From the NCBI GenBank assembly GCA_041391425.1, contig JAWKNZ010000014.1, positions 1 through 64,000 on the forward strand: a DNA stretch of 64,000 nucleotides, in the 5' to 3' direction. The position numbers were made by a program, and so were the translations under genes. This DNA is from JAWKNZ01 sp041391425 (GTDB lineage Bacteria > Bdellovibrionota_B > Oligoflexia > Oligoflexales > JAWKNZ01). Positions 1-8,456 of this stretch are shown here, one piece after another (within the stretch, counting starts at the first letter, position 1; the number at the start of each line of letters is the position of its first letter). The notes beneath the pieces are model-generated. The model did not search any database. It saw only the letters and a list, made by a program, of their open reading frames with translations, and was not told the DNA's origin.

Positions 1-1
1 G

Positions 2-127
2 ATAGAAAATACTGGATCTAGGCAGTGGTCACGGGAGCAGCGAAAAGCTGCTACAAAAGAGCAGCCGCCAGTAGCTAATGAACCAAAGCAATATGGTCAT
101 TTGCGCGTCATAAACTCTTCGCATTAA
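2..127 (+). CDS. C-terminal end of an unidentified protein (5' end outside window)
   Basis: An open frame enters from the left edge and reads about 41 residues to a TAA. The peptide is hydrophilic, rich in Gln, Lys, Glu and Arg, and ends in a short IN-SSH tail. No domain is recognisable. The stop is followed within about 55 bases by a hairpin with a T-run, as expected for the end of a transcription unit. A chance open frame of this length is possible, so confidence is modest. Confidence 0.35.
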   Translation: MENTGSRQWSREQRKAATKEQPPVANEPKQYGHLRVINSSH

Positions 128-175
128 ACGTTCTTTCATCTCTTAGGCGGATTGTGTGTCGCCTGAGAAATTGTC

Positions 176-217
176 TAAAAAAAGCCCAAGTCCAAATACA
201 TGGACCTGGGTCTTTTT
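176..217 (+). terminator. Rho-independent terminator, probably bidirectional
   Basis: An imperfect stem of about 11 pairs (AGCCCAAGTCCA against TGGACCTGGGTCT) with a six-base loop is preceded by an A-run and followed by TTTTT. It would end the truncated plus-strand gene at the left edge and could also stop minus-strand readthrough from groEL. Confidence 0.7.
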
Positions 218-304
218 CTTGTCTTTGATCCCCTCTGCAATTTGCTTCGGGGATGATGGGTTTGGTGGCGATTCTGATTTTGTCACCAAAATTCGTCACC
301 AAAG

Positions 305-335
305 GGCTTCAGCTAGCCGTAACTAGCTGAAGTCA
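305..335 (-). terminator. Hairpin downstream of groEL
   Basis: A perfect 10-bp stem (CTTCAGCTAG / CTAGCTGAAG) with a six-base loop lies just past the groEL stop. The minus-strand tail is only weakly T-rich, so it may be a stability hairpin or a weak terminator. Confidence 0.55.
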
Positions 336-346
336 TAGGTAGAATC

Positions 347-2002
347 CTACATCATTCCACCCATGCCGCCCATTCCACCCATGCCACCAGGCATTCCAGC
401 TGGAGCAGCGTTAGAATTTTCCTCTGGCTTGTCAGCGATCATCGCTTCAGTAGTTAGAAGTAATGAAGCAACGGAAGCAGCATTGATTAAAGCAGTCTTA
501 GTTACTTTAGTTGGGTCGATAACGCCGGCCGCGTAAAGATCTTCATAAGTCTCAGTTAGGGCGTTGAATCCATAACCGTGATCTTTGTGGCTACGTACGT
601 TTTCAACAACAACTGCAGGCTCAACTCCAGCGTTGAATGCGATTTGACGAAGAGGCTCTTCGATAGCGCGGCGGATGATGTCAACACCAAATTTTTGCTC
701 TGGGTTGTCAACTTTAACTTTGTCCAAAGTAGCTTGAACTCTAACTAGAGCTGTACCACCACCAGAAACAATACCGTCTTCTACAGCTGCGCGAGTTGCA
801 TTTAATGCATCTTCAACACGTGCTTTTTTCTCTTTCATTTCAGTTTCTGTTGCAGCACCAACTTTAACTACAGCAACGCCACCTACTAATTTTGCTAAAC
901 GCTCTTGTAACTTTTCTGTGTCATAGTCAGAAGTGCTGTTTTCGATTTCAGCGCGGATTTGCTTAACGCGTGCATCGATGTCGCCTTTTTTGCCTTTGCC
1001 ATCAACAATAGTTGTGTTGTCTTTGGTTATTGTAAGTGACTTAGCTTCGCCAAGCATATCAACTGTCATAGTTTCAAGCTTGTAGCCAAGGTCTTCAGAA
1101 ATAACAGTACCACCAGTAAGGATAGCGATGTCTTCCATCATGGCTTTGCGACGGTCGCCAAATCCTGGAGCTTTAATAGCTGCGCACTTAAGAGTGCCAC
1201 GTAGCTTGTTAACAACTAAAGTTGCTAATGCTTCGCCATCGATGTCTTCAGCGATGATAACGAACGGACGGCCTGATTGAGCGATTTTTTCAAGAACAGG
1301 AAGCATGTCTTTCATGTTTGAGATTTTTTTCTCGTGGATAAGAACATATGCATCTTCTAAAATACACTCCATTCTTTCTGAATCAGTTACGAAGTATGGA
1401 GATAGGTAACCACGATCGAATTGCATCCCTTCAACGACTTCTAGGCTGGTTTCCATTCCTTTAGCTTCGTCAACTGTGATGACACCGTCTTGGCCAACTT
1501 TGTCCATTGCTTCTGCAATGATGTCGCCGATGTCGTTGTCGTTGTTAGCTGAAATAGCACCAACTTGAGCGATTTCGCTGCGATCTTTAGTTGGGCGAGA
1601 GATTTTGCTAAGTTCTTCAGTAAGGTGCTTAACAGCCTTGTCAATACCACGCTTAAGTTCCATTGGATTGTGGTTGGCTGAAACTAACTTGGCACCTTCA
1701 CGGTAAATAGCTTGTGCAAGAACAGTAGCAGTTGTTGTACCGTCACCAGCAGTGTCAGAAGTTTTTGAAGCAACTTCTTTTACCATTTGCGCGCCCATGT
1801 TTTCGAAGCTGTCTTCAAGCTCGATTTCTTTAGCAACACTAACACCGTCTTTAGTGATAGTTGGAGCACCAAAGGATCTTTCGATAACGACATTACGTCC
1901 TTTTGGTCCTAAAGTAACTTTTACTGCGTCAGCTAGAGTGTTTACTCCGCTTAAAATTTTGCGGCGAGATTCTTCGCCAAAATTGATGACTTTGCTAGAC
2001 AT
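347..2002 (-). CDS. groEL: 60-kDa chaperonin GroEL
   Basis: GroEL forms the double-ring ATP-driven cytosolic folding chamber with GroES. The protein is about 551 residues, full length, and is recognised by the N-terminal SKVINFGEESR start, the VTLGPKGRNV and DGTTTATVLAQA nucleotide-binding segments, GGVAVVKVGA, and the flexible Gly-Met tail (GGMGGMGGMGGMM). The ATG at 2002 is preferred over the one three codons upstream because the AAGGGA ribosome site sits 8 bases before it and overlaps the earlier ATG. It follows groES by 86 bases on the same strand, a normal groESL operon. No CIRCE operator is visible upstream of the operon. Confidence 0.98.
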   Translation of the reverse strand: MSSKVINFGEESRRKILSGVNTLADAVKVTLGPKGRNVVIERSFGAPTITKDGVSVAKEIELEDSFENMGAQMVKEVASKTSDTAGDGTTTATVLAQAIYREGAKLVSANHNPMELKRGIDKAVKHLTEELSKISRPTKDRSEIAQVGAISANNDNDIGDIIAEAMDKVGQDGVITVDEAKGMETSLEVVEGMQFDRGYLSPYFVTDSERMECILEDAYVLIHEKKISNMKDMLPVLEKIAQSGRPFVIIAEDIDGEALATLVVNKLRGTLKCAAIKAPGFGDRRKAMMEDIAILTGGTVISEDLGYKLETMTVDMLGEAKSLTITKDNTTIVDGKGKKGDIDARVKQIRAEIENSTSDYDTEKLQERLAKLVGGVAVVKVGAATETEMKEKKARVEDALNATRAAVEDGIVSGGGTALVRVQATLDKVKVDNPEQKFGVDIIRRAIEEPLRQIAFNAGVEPAVVVENVRSHKDHGYGFNALTETYEDLYAAGVIDPTKVTKTALINAASVASLLLTTEAMIADKPEENSNAAPAGMPGGMGGMGGMGGMM

Positions 2003-2088
2003 ATAAAACATCCCTTATTATTAAGTTATAATAAAATTTAGCTTCAGTACGAAAACCATATAATATTGATATTAAAGAAAACCTGAGA

Positions 2089-2379
2089 TTATGGCTCGAT
2101 GATACCTAAAAGATCATCTTCTCTCATCATAAGACATTCTTCGCCGTCAATCTTAACTTCTGAACCAGAGTACTTGCTGAAAAGTACAGTGTCTCCCACT
2201 TTAACATCCATTTTAGAATGTGTTCCGTCTTCAAGACGCTTGCCGTTGCCTACTGCAATGACTTTACCTTCCATTGGCTTTTCTTTGGCATTATCAGGAA
2301 TGATGATGCCGCCAACAGTCTTTTCTTCGATTTCTAGACGTTTGACCAAGATACGATCTTGTAATGGTCTAATCTTCAT
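2089..2379 (-). CDS. groES: 10-kDa co-chaperonin GroES
   Basis: GroES caps the GroEL chamber. The 96-residue length is normal for the family. It has the MKIRPLQDRILVKR start, the mobile-loop region around EEKTVGGIIIPDNAKEKP, and a conserved C-terminal half with VLFSKYSG. A GGAG site 8 bases before the ATG supports the start. It is the first gene of the groES-groEL operon. The upstream 230 bases lack the TTAGCACTC-N9-GAGTGCTAA operator, so HrcA control is not supported; a TTGACT at 2525-2530 on the minus strand is a weak -35 candidate only. Confidence 0.98.
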   Translation of the reverse strand: MKIRPLQDRILVKRLEIEEKTVGGIIIPDNAKEKPMEGKVIAVGNGKRLEDGTHSKMDVKVGDTVLFSKYSGSEVKIDGEECLMMREDDLLGIIEP

Positions 2380-2609
2380 AAAGGGCTCCTAACTAGATAA
2401 ATAATTAATCTAAATGGAACTGAGTCCATACTTAAACTTAATGATCAAGCTGCAAGCTATTACAAAAATAGTACACTTGCAATCATCCATTTATTGGAAA
2501 AGAAGCTAATACCGGATGTTAAGAAGTCAAGGGCTGAGGAATAAAAAAATATAGAAATTTTATTTGAAAGGTGGCATGTTTAAGGTATCTACCTAAAATT
2601 TAATAGATT

Positions 2610-2888
2610 TTAGAATGATAATAGGTGCTGCTCATCGATTTTGATGTTGCTGCGGTCAGTGTGTATGGGCTCGCCAAATATGGTGTTGATTTCCTTGATC
2701 AGAAAGCTCCTTGCACGGATAGATGTTGTGCCAAAGGATAGGTCGATTTCAATAGGGCGAAATGATTTATTTTTAGGCATTAAGACCAGAGAGAGGGTAT
2801 CGCGGTTGTTAGCAAATGAGTGTGCTAAGTAGATGGATTCGATCTCTTTCCAATCGAGTGAGTGAGTGAAAGCGTGTTGATACTTCAA
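2610..2888 (-). CDS. Probable C-terminal part of the TPR membrane protein, in a shifted frame
   Basis: This frame overlaps the end of the preceding gene by 80 bases, and its only start candidate is a TTG with no clear ribosome site. It encodes about 92 residues of mixed alpha/beta character (HSLDWKEIESIYLAHS, then PIEIDLSFG) resembling a small PH-like cytoplasmic domain placed after the membrane segments of the upstream frame. The simplest reading is one protein split by a +1 shift near 2885-2900, close to an AAAA run. An independent overlapping gene is the alternative. Confidence 0.5.
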   Translation of the reverse strand: MKYQHAFTHSLDWKEIESIYLAHSFANNRDTLSLVLMPKNKSFRPIEIDLSFGTTSIRARSFLIKEINTIFGEPIHTDRSNIKIDEQHLLSF

Positions 2889-3396
2889 ACTTTTGTGTTA
2901 AAGAGATAGAGCGAAGGGATTTAACCCATACTAGTATGGTTCCGATCCATGGTATGAGGACAGAAATGACAAATACAGGCAATAAAACGAGGGGATTTTC
3001 TAAACCAGGATAATGGATGGTGAATCTGGTGAATACTAGAAAAACCACACAACCGACTAGCGCTAAGAATGTAGCGCGTATAAGAGCACTAGGGTAGGCT
3101 AGAAAGCGCCTTCCGCCACCTGGTAGGTCGTCGGTAAAATAGAAATGCTCACGGTCTTCGATGTGGCGTAAGCGGAAATAGGTGATAGCGTCTTCATCTT
3201 CTGGGTCGATGGAAACGACCCTTTCCCAAATTTCATATTCGCGGTTAAAACGGCCCTGTTGCTGAAAAATTAAGGCTTTAAGCTTTAATGCTTCTGTGTT
3301 GTGTGGCCCCAGTTCTAATAGGATGTCGATAGCTTCCCCAGCTTCTGAGGTTTGGCCATGGTCCAACATTTCTCGAATTTCTTTGACATGTTTCAT
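2809..3396 (-). CDS. TPR-like protein with two membrane helices
   Basis: The first 75 residues form about two TPR-like helical hairpins (ADHGQ..EAGEAIDILLELGPHNTEALKLKAL type spacing, then IWERVVSIDPEDEDA). Residues about 105-165 contain two hydrophobic helices separated by a short loop, so the TPR part and the C-terminus should lie on the same side of the inner membrane. The last 23 residues (STRFHSL onward) look non-native, and the natural continuation appears in the overlapping frame ending at 2610. Function unknown. The gene stands alone, divergent from nothing obvious. Confidence 0.7.
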   Translation of the reverse strand: MKHVKEIREMLDHGQTSEAGEAIDILLELGPHNTEALKLKALIFQQQGRFNREYEIWERVVSIDPEDEDAITYFRLRHIEDREHFYFTDDLPGGGRRFLAYPSALIRATFLALVGCVVFLVFTRFTIHYPGLENPLVLLPVFVISVLIPWIGTILVWVKSLRSISLTQKFEVSTRFHSLTRLERDRIHLLSTLIC

Positions 3397-3661
3397 AGAG
3401 GGTGCGTCGGCTTTGATGGTCGAGGACTTTAGGGAGAGATATGCCTAGATAGAGAAAATTTTTTTGTGAATTAGATAATTTTTACATTAAGACAATGCTA
3501 TTTATAGGGGTTTTAGGCTTTTAAACATGATTAATTGAATTATTGACAAAAATTATATTTTTGAAATTTATCTAATGGATTCTAATAGGGTCTATGAGAG
3601 GGTCTAGATTTTTTACGGATAAATCCAATTAGCGAATGCGAGTTAGGTGGTGAAAGTATAA

Positions 3662-3972
3662 ATGGATCGGCCAGTGTTATTTAGTGGTAAGGCTCCTGGC
3701 AATTCTTTAATATAAAGAGTCTATTAACCGAAAAATTAATCTCAGTGGTAAGTTTGTCTATTTGCTTGATTATTTTGGTACTAGTTTTGTCGAACAGGCC
3801 ATTCGGACAAGAGGGATCGAACACCTGGATGCTTTGAAAGATCAGATAGGGAAGCTATCGTATAGTGATTTTTTCTACGTTAGGAGATGAAAGCAATTTT
3901 AAGCAGGCCCAAGAGCGGCTTATAGGTCTTTTAGAGCAGGCGTTGCAAGAGTCTTTGGTTTCTAAAAATTAG
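3662..3972 (+). pseudogene. Remnant of an unidentified small gene, two frameshifts
   Basis: Three consecutive open segments in different frames join into one sensible protein: an ATG start with MDRPVLFSGKAPGNS, then INLSGKFVYLLDYFG followed by VEQAIRTRGIEHLDALKDQ, then DESNFKQAQERLIGLLEQAL ending SLVSKN and a TAG at 3970-3972. The first shift lies near 3705-3712 and the second in the T6 run at 3869-3874. The family is not recognised. The composition is convincingly coding, so this is a decayed gene or one with sequence errors. Confidence 0.55.
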
Positions 3973-4030
3973 AATTTAGGATATTTCTTTGTTTTAGCAG
4001 AGCTATAATCAGACTGATCAGAAAGCTTTT

Positions 4031-5236
4031 TTATAATAACATACCGGCAAAACAAGCAGTCATGAATGCTGCGAGTGTTCCTCCAATCATGGCTTTTAAT
4101 GCGATTTCTGCAAAGACGTCCTTCTTTTCTGGAACTAAAGCGCCAATACCACCAATTTGAATTGCTACAGATGAAAAATTTGCAAAGCCGCATAGAGCGT
4201 AAGTGGTAATGTCTATAGTGCGTTGTGATAGGGTGCCAGCTTTGATTTCGTCTCCTAAATGTACGTAGGCTATGAACTCATTTATGACGGTCTTTTCCCC
4301 AAGGAGTTTGCCAATGGTGTAGCTTTCTTCCCATGGAATCCCCATGAAAAACGCTAACGGCTGGAATAAATATGCAAAAAGCCCTTGTACGGTAGTTTCT
4401 GTGCCAATAAATCCTGACAGTTTTGCTAGAATTAGATTGGCAAATGCTACCAGTGCAGTAAAGGCGATGAGCATAGCTCCGACGTTTAGGCAAAGGAGAA
4501 GCCCTTCGCTAGCTCCTTTGCAGGCGGCGTCGAAAGCATTAACTTCTTTTATTTCTAAATCTATAGAGACAGATCCCTTGGTGACGGAATGTTCTTTTTC
4601 TGGGTAGATAATACGCGCAATAATGATTGCAGCTGGAGCTGACATCAAAGACGCGGCTAATAAATGTCCTGCTGAGACACCAAACCCGACGTAGGCAGCA
4701 AGAACTCCACCAGCAGCTGTTGCCATGCCGCTTGTCATCATGGTCATGATTTCACTTTTTGTCATGGTTTTTAAATAGGGTTTGATAAATAATGGTGACT
4801 CTGTCTGTCCGCAAAATATATTTGCTGCCGATACCAATGCTTCTGTACCAGAAATATTCATCATGCGATTCATGATTAGCGCCATAGCTTTGACAAATTT
4901 TTGTATAATACCCCAATAAAAGAAAAGATAGGATATGGATGAAACGAAAATTATTGTGGGTAAAATTTTAAAAGCAAAAAAATGTTCGCGAAAGCCTTCT
5001 CCAAAGAGAAAAATGGCGCCTTCATCGGATAGGTTGATAATATGAGTTATCGCATCTTTAGCATAACCAAAAAACCAACTGCCCATTGGTGTTTTCAAAA
5101 ACAGTAGGGCCAGTAAAAGCTGTAATAATAGACCTCCGCCGATGACTCTCCAGTCCATTTTCTTTCTATCATCCGATATTAGCCAAGCTAATAGCATCAT
5201 AATGAAGATACCAAAAAAAGCGGTGATCCTTTCCAT
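4031..5236 (-). CDS. Concentrative nucleoside transporter (CNT/NupC family)
   Basis: An inner-membrane nucleoside symporter driven by H+ or Na+. At 401 residues it is full length for bacterial CNTs. The signature NIFCGQTESPLFIKPYL is present at about residues 140-156, followed by the glycine/alanine-rich MATAAGGVLAAYVGFG repeat helix and the C-terminal ALCGFANFSSVAIQIGGIGAL segment typical of the family. The start is supported by AAGGAAG six bases before the ATG. It lies 60 bases downstream of a PLD-like gene on the same strand and may be cotranscribed. Substrate specificity among nucleosides cannot be read here. Confidence 0.93.
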   Translation of the reverse strand: MERITAFFGIFIMMLLAWLISDDRKKMDWRVIGGGLLLQLLLALLFLKTPMGSWFFGYAKDAITHIINLSDEGAIFLFGEGFREHFFAFKILPTIIFVSSISYLFFYWGIIQKFVKAMALIMNRMMNISGTEALVSAANIFCGQTESPLFIKPYLKTMTKSEIMTMMTSGMATAAGGVLAAYVGFGVSAGHLLAASLMSAPAAIIIARIIYPEKEHSVTKGSVSIDLEIKEVNAFDAACKGASEGLLLCLNVGAMLIAFTALVAFANLILAKLSGFIGTETTVQGLFAYLFQPLAFFMGIPWEESYTIGKLLGEKTVINEFIAYVHLGDEIKAGTLSQRTIDITTYALCGFANFSSVAIQIGGIGALVPEKKDVFAEIALKAMIGGTLAAFMTACFAGMLL

Positions 5237-5296
5237 TTCTCACTTCCTTCTAAAAGCACTTGCCTTTCTGTCGCTAAAGTTCAAATCAGACTATGT

Positions 5297-6724
5297 TTAT
5301 GGCAAAATATTTTTCACCGGTAGTTTTTCTTTTGCTGTAGCAAGGTCTTGATAAAGGTGCTGGTATTGTTTGGCAAACTCTTCAACGATTATAGGAATCG
5401 TTATGTAATAAAAATTTTCATAATTGCTTGAAAACGCTGATTGCGTGAAGTTTCCAGCCCCCGTCCATACGCCGTATGGGATATTATCGCGATAAAAAAT
5501 CATGAATTTATTGTGGTGCAAAAGATGGCTAGATGGGTTGGTTTCAACATATTTTAGAAAGGCCCCATTAGATGCGAAGTTCGTTACAGTTCGGTATTCA
5601 TCAAAAGTATTGGGCATATCAAATCCAGCTGTATCGTGTACACCGCGCCAATAGATATCATCGTCGACGACAATTTTTAGTTTGAGCTCAGGCAGTGATT
5701 GATTGAGGGCATTGATAATGAATTTGTTTTTGATTCGGTGAGCTGCCAGATCGATTTGATCGGCGGTGTTAATTTGCTTGAGGATTAGCTCTGTTGCAAG
5801 TTTGCCATCTGCTACGTTTTTGTTATTGGTTAGCTTTCTTTTAGCGGGAATAAAAAATGTTTTGACATCGGATTCTTCTTGATAGCCAAGATTTTCTATT
5901 ATGTTTTGTCGGCATTGGCTGAGAAAATTTGCATATTCTGATTTTTTAGCGCCGTGCTTTAGCATTCCTTCTTTTAAACATAGGTGTATTTGAGCAAAAA
6001 AAGTATTTTGAGGGATCGTTACAAAGTGCCAATTTTCATGATGAAGAATCACTCCAGATGAAAGATTGGCACTGCCAAAGGCTAGTTTTATAGTGGTCTC
6101 ACTTGGGTTGATGATAATGAGTTTATTATGGGCAAAACCGAGGCTGCCTTCCTTGCCACGCAAGTGGATATTGGGTTTTATAGTAGCTCCAGCAGCATCG
6201 ATAAAAGCGCATTGTTCTAGCTTCTTGGCGTACTTGAGCTTATTCTTGATAGCTTCAGCATCATTTCTACCGCTGCCTTTATATGGGTTATCCATGACTA
6301 AATTGATGATTACTTTTCTTTCCTTAGATGCATTACAGAGGGCGTTATGAATCACTGGATTGGAGTAGGATAGGAAGGCGAGAAAAATTTCATGGGTATC
6401 TGGATCTTGAATCATGTCTAATAATTCTGGCAAAGGTGCGTTTTCATGGCTTGCCGAGCTTGCATCGCTATATTTACAATAGGCGTTTTTAGGTTTGTGC
6501 GTTAATAGCGAACCATCATTCGCCTTTGTTTTCCTTTTATATTTGTAAGTTTTACAATGAGGGTTGGTAAAGCGTACTCGATATTGTCCCTGAGATTCTT
6601 CCCAAACTGTAGGTTGGTGGCTGGGATCTGTATGACTTTGGCCAAAAGCTTGGCAATATAGAAATAAAACATGCAGTTGTATTGATTTTATTATAAGCTG
6701 CTTATATTGTTTAAAGAAACACAT
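5297..6724 (-). CDS. Secreted phospholipase D-like protein
   Basis: A 475-residue protein with an N-terminal hydrophobic signal (IQLHVLFLYCQAFGQ), predicted to be exported. It has two PLD-like half-sites: HNKLIIINPS followed by GSANLSSG (about residues 195-225), and HHNKFMIFYRD followed by GAGNFTQSAF (about 400-430). Both keep His-x-Lys, but the Asp expected six residues after His in the HKD motif is Asn or Tyr, with Asp only nearby. It may be a phosphodiesterase or nuclease with altered sites, or a catalytically weak member. Substrate unknown. It sits upstream of the nucleoside transporter gene, so a nuclease/salvage link is conceivable but unproven. Confidence 0.75.
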   Translation of the reverse strand: MCFFKQYKQLIIKSIQLHVLFLYCQAFGQSHTDPSHQPTVWEESQGQYRVRFTNPHCKTYKYKRKTKANDGSLLTHKPKNAYCKYSDASSASHENAPLPELLDMIQDPDTHEIFLAFLSYSNPVIHNALCNASKERKVIINLVMDNPYKGSGRNDAEAIKNKLKYAKKLEQCAFIDAAGATIKPNIHLRGKEGSLGFAHNKLIIINPSETTIKLAFGSANLSSGVILHHENWHFVTIPQNTFFAQIHLCLKEGMLKHGAKKSEYANFLSQCRQNIIENLGYQEESDVKTFFIPAKRKLTNNKNVADGKLATELILKQINTADQIDLAAHRIKNKFIINALNQSLPELKLKIVVDDDIYWRGVHDTAGFDMPNTFDEYRTVTNFASNGAFLKYVETNPSSHLLHHNKFMIFYRDNIPYGVWTGAGNFTQSAFSSNYENFYYITIPIIVEEFAKQYQHLYQDLATAKEKLPVKNILP

Positions 6725-6940
6725 GAATTAAATGCCTATATATAAATAAAATAATTAATCGCAATATATTTAGGCGGCTTTTATACAATAAATTATTATA
6801 TATATCAATATTATTTAATTTATATTAAAATTATTTTAATGTTCTTTATTGGTTTAGCTTGAGCCTAAGTCATTAAGGATACATCTTTCCTAAGCTGGAG
6901 ATGCCATTGGCATGAAATCATAGATGATAGTTTTTGGATG

Positions 6941-7588
6941 TTATTTGGGGTCAAGGGTTAAATCAGCGGTTGGAAGTTCTAAGTCAGCTTTTGAGCTGTT
7001 ATCGGTAAATGTTTTTTCATCGACTGTGAGAGTATGGGTTCCTACCGCGGCCGCAGATTCTGCCCATGCATCCGATAGAGAAATACTTAAGTTGCGCGCT
7101 GCAGTATCTTCTGGTTTTAGGCCGAGCCAAGCAAATTCTCCTTCTGAATGCCTTAGGTAAAGGGGAGCTTGAGAAGACTCTACGCATATGGGGTCAAATG
7201 ACATTAATTTTTCCCCCTTATCAGTGGCTTGATAGACCATACTTGTGCCATTAGCAAAACTATCGACGATAAAATAAAGTGTATGAGATTGCCCCGGAGT
7301 AATAGCAATGTTCCTTTCATTCTTTTCGTCAAAGATTGCTTTACCTTCTTTTAAGCTGGTAATTTCGGCGAGCGAAAGCATTTTCGATGTGTCATTTTTT
7401 ATGATTAGAGATTGCAATGCTGATGAATGTTTGAAGTTTTCAACGCAGCCGTATTCACTTTTCAATGGATCAAAAACATCATCGGTATCTTCGGGAGTGC
7501 GGCAGCTACTATATAACATTAGCGTTAAAATTGTGAATGCGATTGTTGCGCGGCTATGATTTAGTAGATCATTTCTTGAAAGCTTCAT
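6941..7588 (-). CDS. Hypothetical lipoprotein
   Basis: A 215-residue protein with a basic N-terminus, a hydrophobic stretch and a lipobox-like LMLYSSC, so it should be lipidated at Cys about 29. The mature part carries scattered beta-strand segments (HTLYFIVDSF, GTHTLTVDEKTF) and resembles a small beta-sandwich. No family recognised. A GAGGG lies about 12 bases before the ATG. The 216 bases between it and the PLD-like gene are very AT-rich and hold nothing recognisable. Confidence 0.7.
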   Translation of the reverse strand: MKLSRNDLLNHSRATIAFTILTLMLYSSCRTPEDTDDVFDPLKSEYGCVENFKHSSALQSLIIKNDTSKMLSLAEITSLKEGKAIFDEKNERNIAITPGQSHTLYFIVDSFANGTSMVYQATDKGEKLMSFDPICVESSQAPLYLRHSEGEFAWLGLKPEDTAARNLSISLSDAWAESAAAVGTHTLTVDEKTFTDNSSKADLELPTADLTLDPK

Positions 7589-7775
7589 GATACGAGTATT
7601 CCCTCATTTCCTATTTGTTTTGCGCAGAGGTTTATTGTTTTTTTATAAATAATATTTTATCGCTTGTGATGCTTAAAGGCAAAATTTTCAAGTATTCATG
7701 CTCTTTTGGAGAAAAGGTTTGGGCAGGTGTTTAACTATTATACGAATTGGCTCATCTGATTTTACCGTTCTGTGA

Positions 7776-8039
7776 TATCAGGCAAAAAAATTGGTATTCT
7801 TCTATCAGAAAAATGGCCAAACATTTAACAGTTGGGATGGGCAATTTTCTAGCCTCAAACCAATGTACGAAAACATCGAACTTAATGAAATGCAGTCATA
7901 TAATATTTTCTCGGGTAAATTTGGCGACTTAACTGGAAACTTCAAGCTGTATTATGGATATAAGGCAAATGGATACAAACATGATATGTTTATTAGCTAT
8001 AATCGCACGTCTGATATCTCATTTTCTATTGTGAAATAG
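7776..8039 (+). pseudogene. C-terminal fragment of an unidentified gene
   Basis: An open frame of about 87 codons with coding-like composition (FNSWDGQFSSLKPMYENIEL, then FKLYYGYKANGYKHDMFISY) ends in TAG and is followed by a strong terminator 60 bases on. There is no good start: the frame opens just after an in-frame TGA at 7773, and upstream sequence in the same frame is only weakly coding. It is best read as the tail of a truncated gene; a small protein starting at TTG 7791 is possible. Confidence 0.4.
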
Positions 8040-8100
8040 GCTAATTAGTTAGAAAACTGATTAAGTTAAATATCTACAAAATGAATTTTTATAATGGTCA

Positions 8101-8129
8101 AAAACCAGCAGGATCACTGCTGGTTTTTT
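8101..8129 (+). terminator. Rho-independent terminator
   Basis: A perfect 11-bp stem AAAACCAGCAG / CTGCTGGTTTT with a five-base loop runs into six or more T residues. It terminates the plus-strand fragment ending at 8039. Confidence 0.9.
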
Positions 8130-8456
8130 AGGTGAAATGTCAAACTTTTTTTCAAGCGCAAAATCCTTATGCATATACAAAGTATTATGCAAATTTGGCC
8201 TCGAACTGGAAAAATTTCTGTGATTTTAGTCCAATATAGTACGTGTTGGTAAGTAGTATTGTGGCGAAAACACCGGCACCTTAATTGCATTGATACTAGG
8301 TAGAGTTTATAAGCCACATAGAATCCCATCATCTAAAGTAAAGGTTGCAGGAAATTTAAAAAACCACTTCGGTTGATAGATTTATGGTTTGATAGATTCA
8401 TTTTTAGCGAAGATCAGTAGATAAGTACTACTTTAAATAAGTATGGGGAGTTAAAT
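8130..8456. other. Intergenic stretch, no gene seen
   Basis: About 330 bases between a terminator and the Ig-like repeat protein. The minus-strand open frame here has skewed, non-protein-like composition. It presumably holds the promoter of the downstream gene, but no convincing -35/-10 pair was picked. Confidence 0.4.

Noticed and set aside
2380..2609. CIRCE/HrcA operator or sigma-32 promoter before groES
   Set aside because: No TTAGCACTC inverted repeat and no correctly spaced CTTGAAA/CCCCAT pair was found.
8114..8332. Minus-strand open frame of 72 codons
   Set aside because: Overlaps the terminator and has atypical Cys/Ile-rich composition with no start signal.
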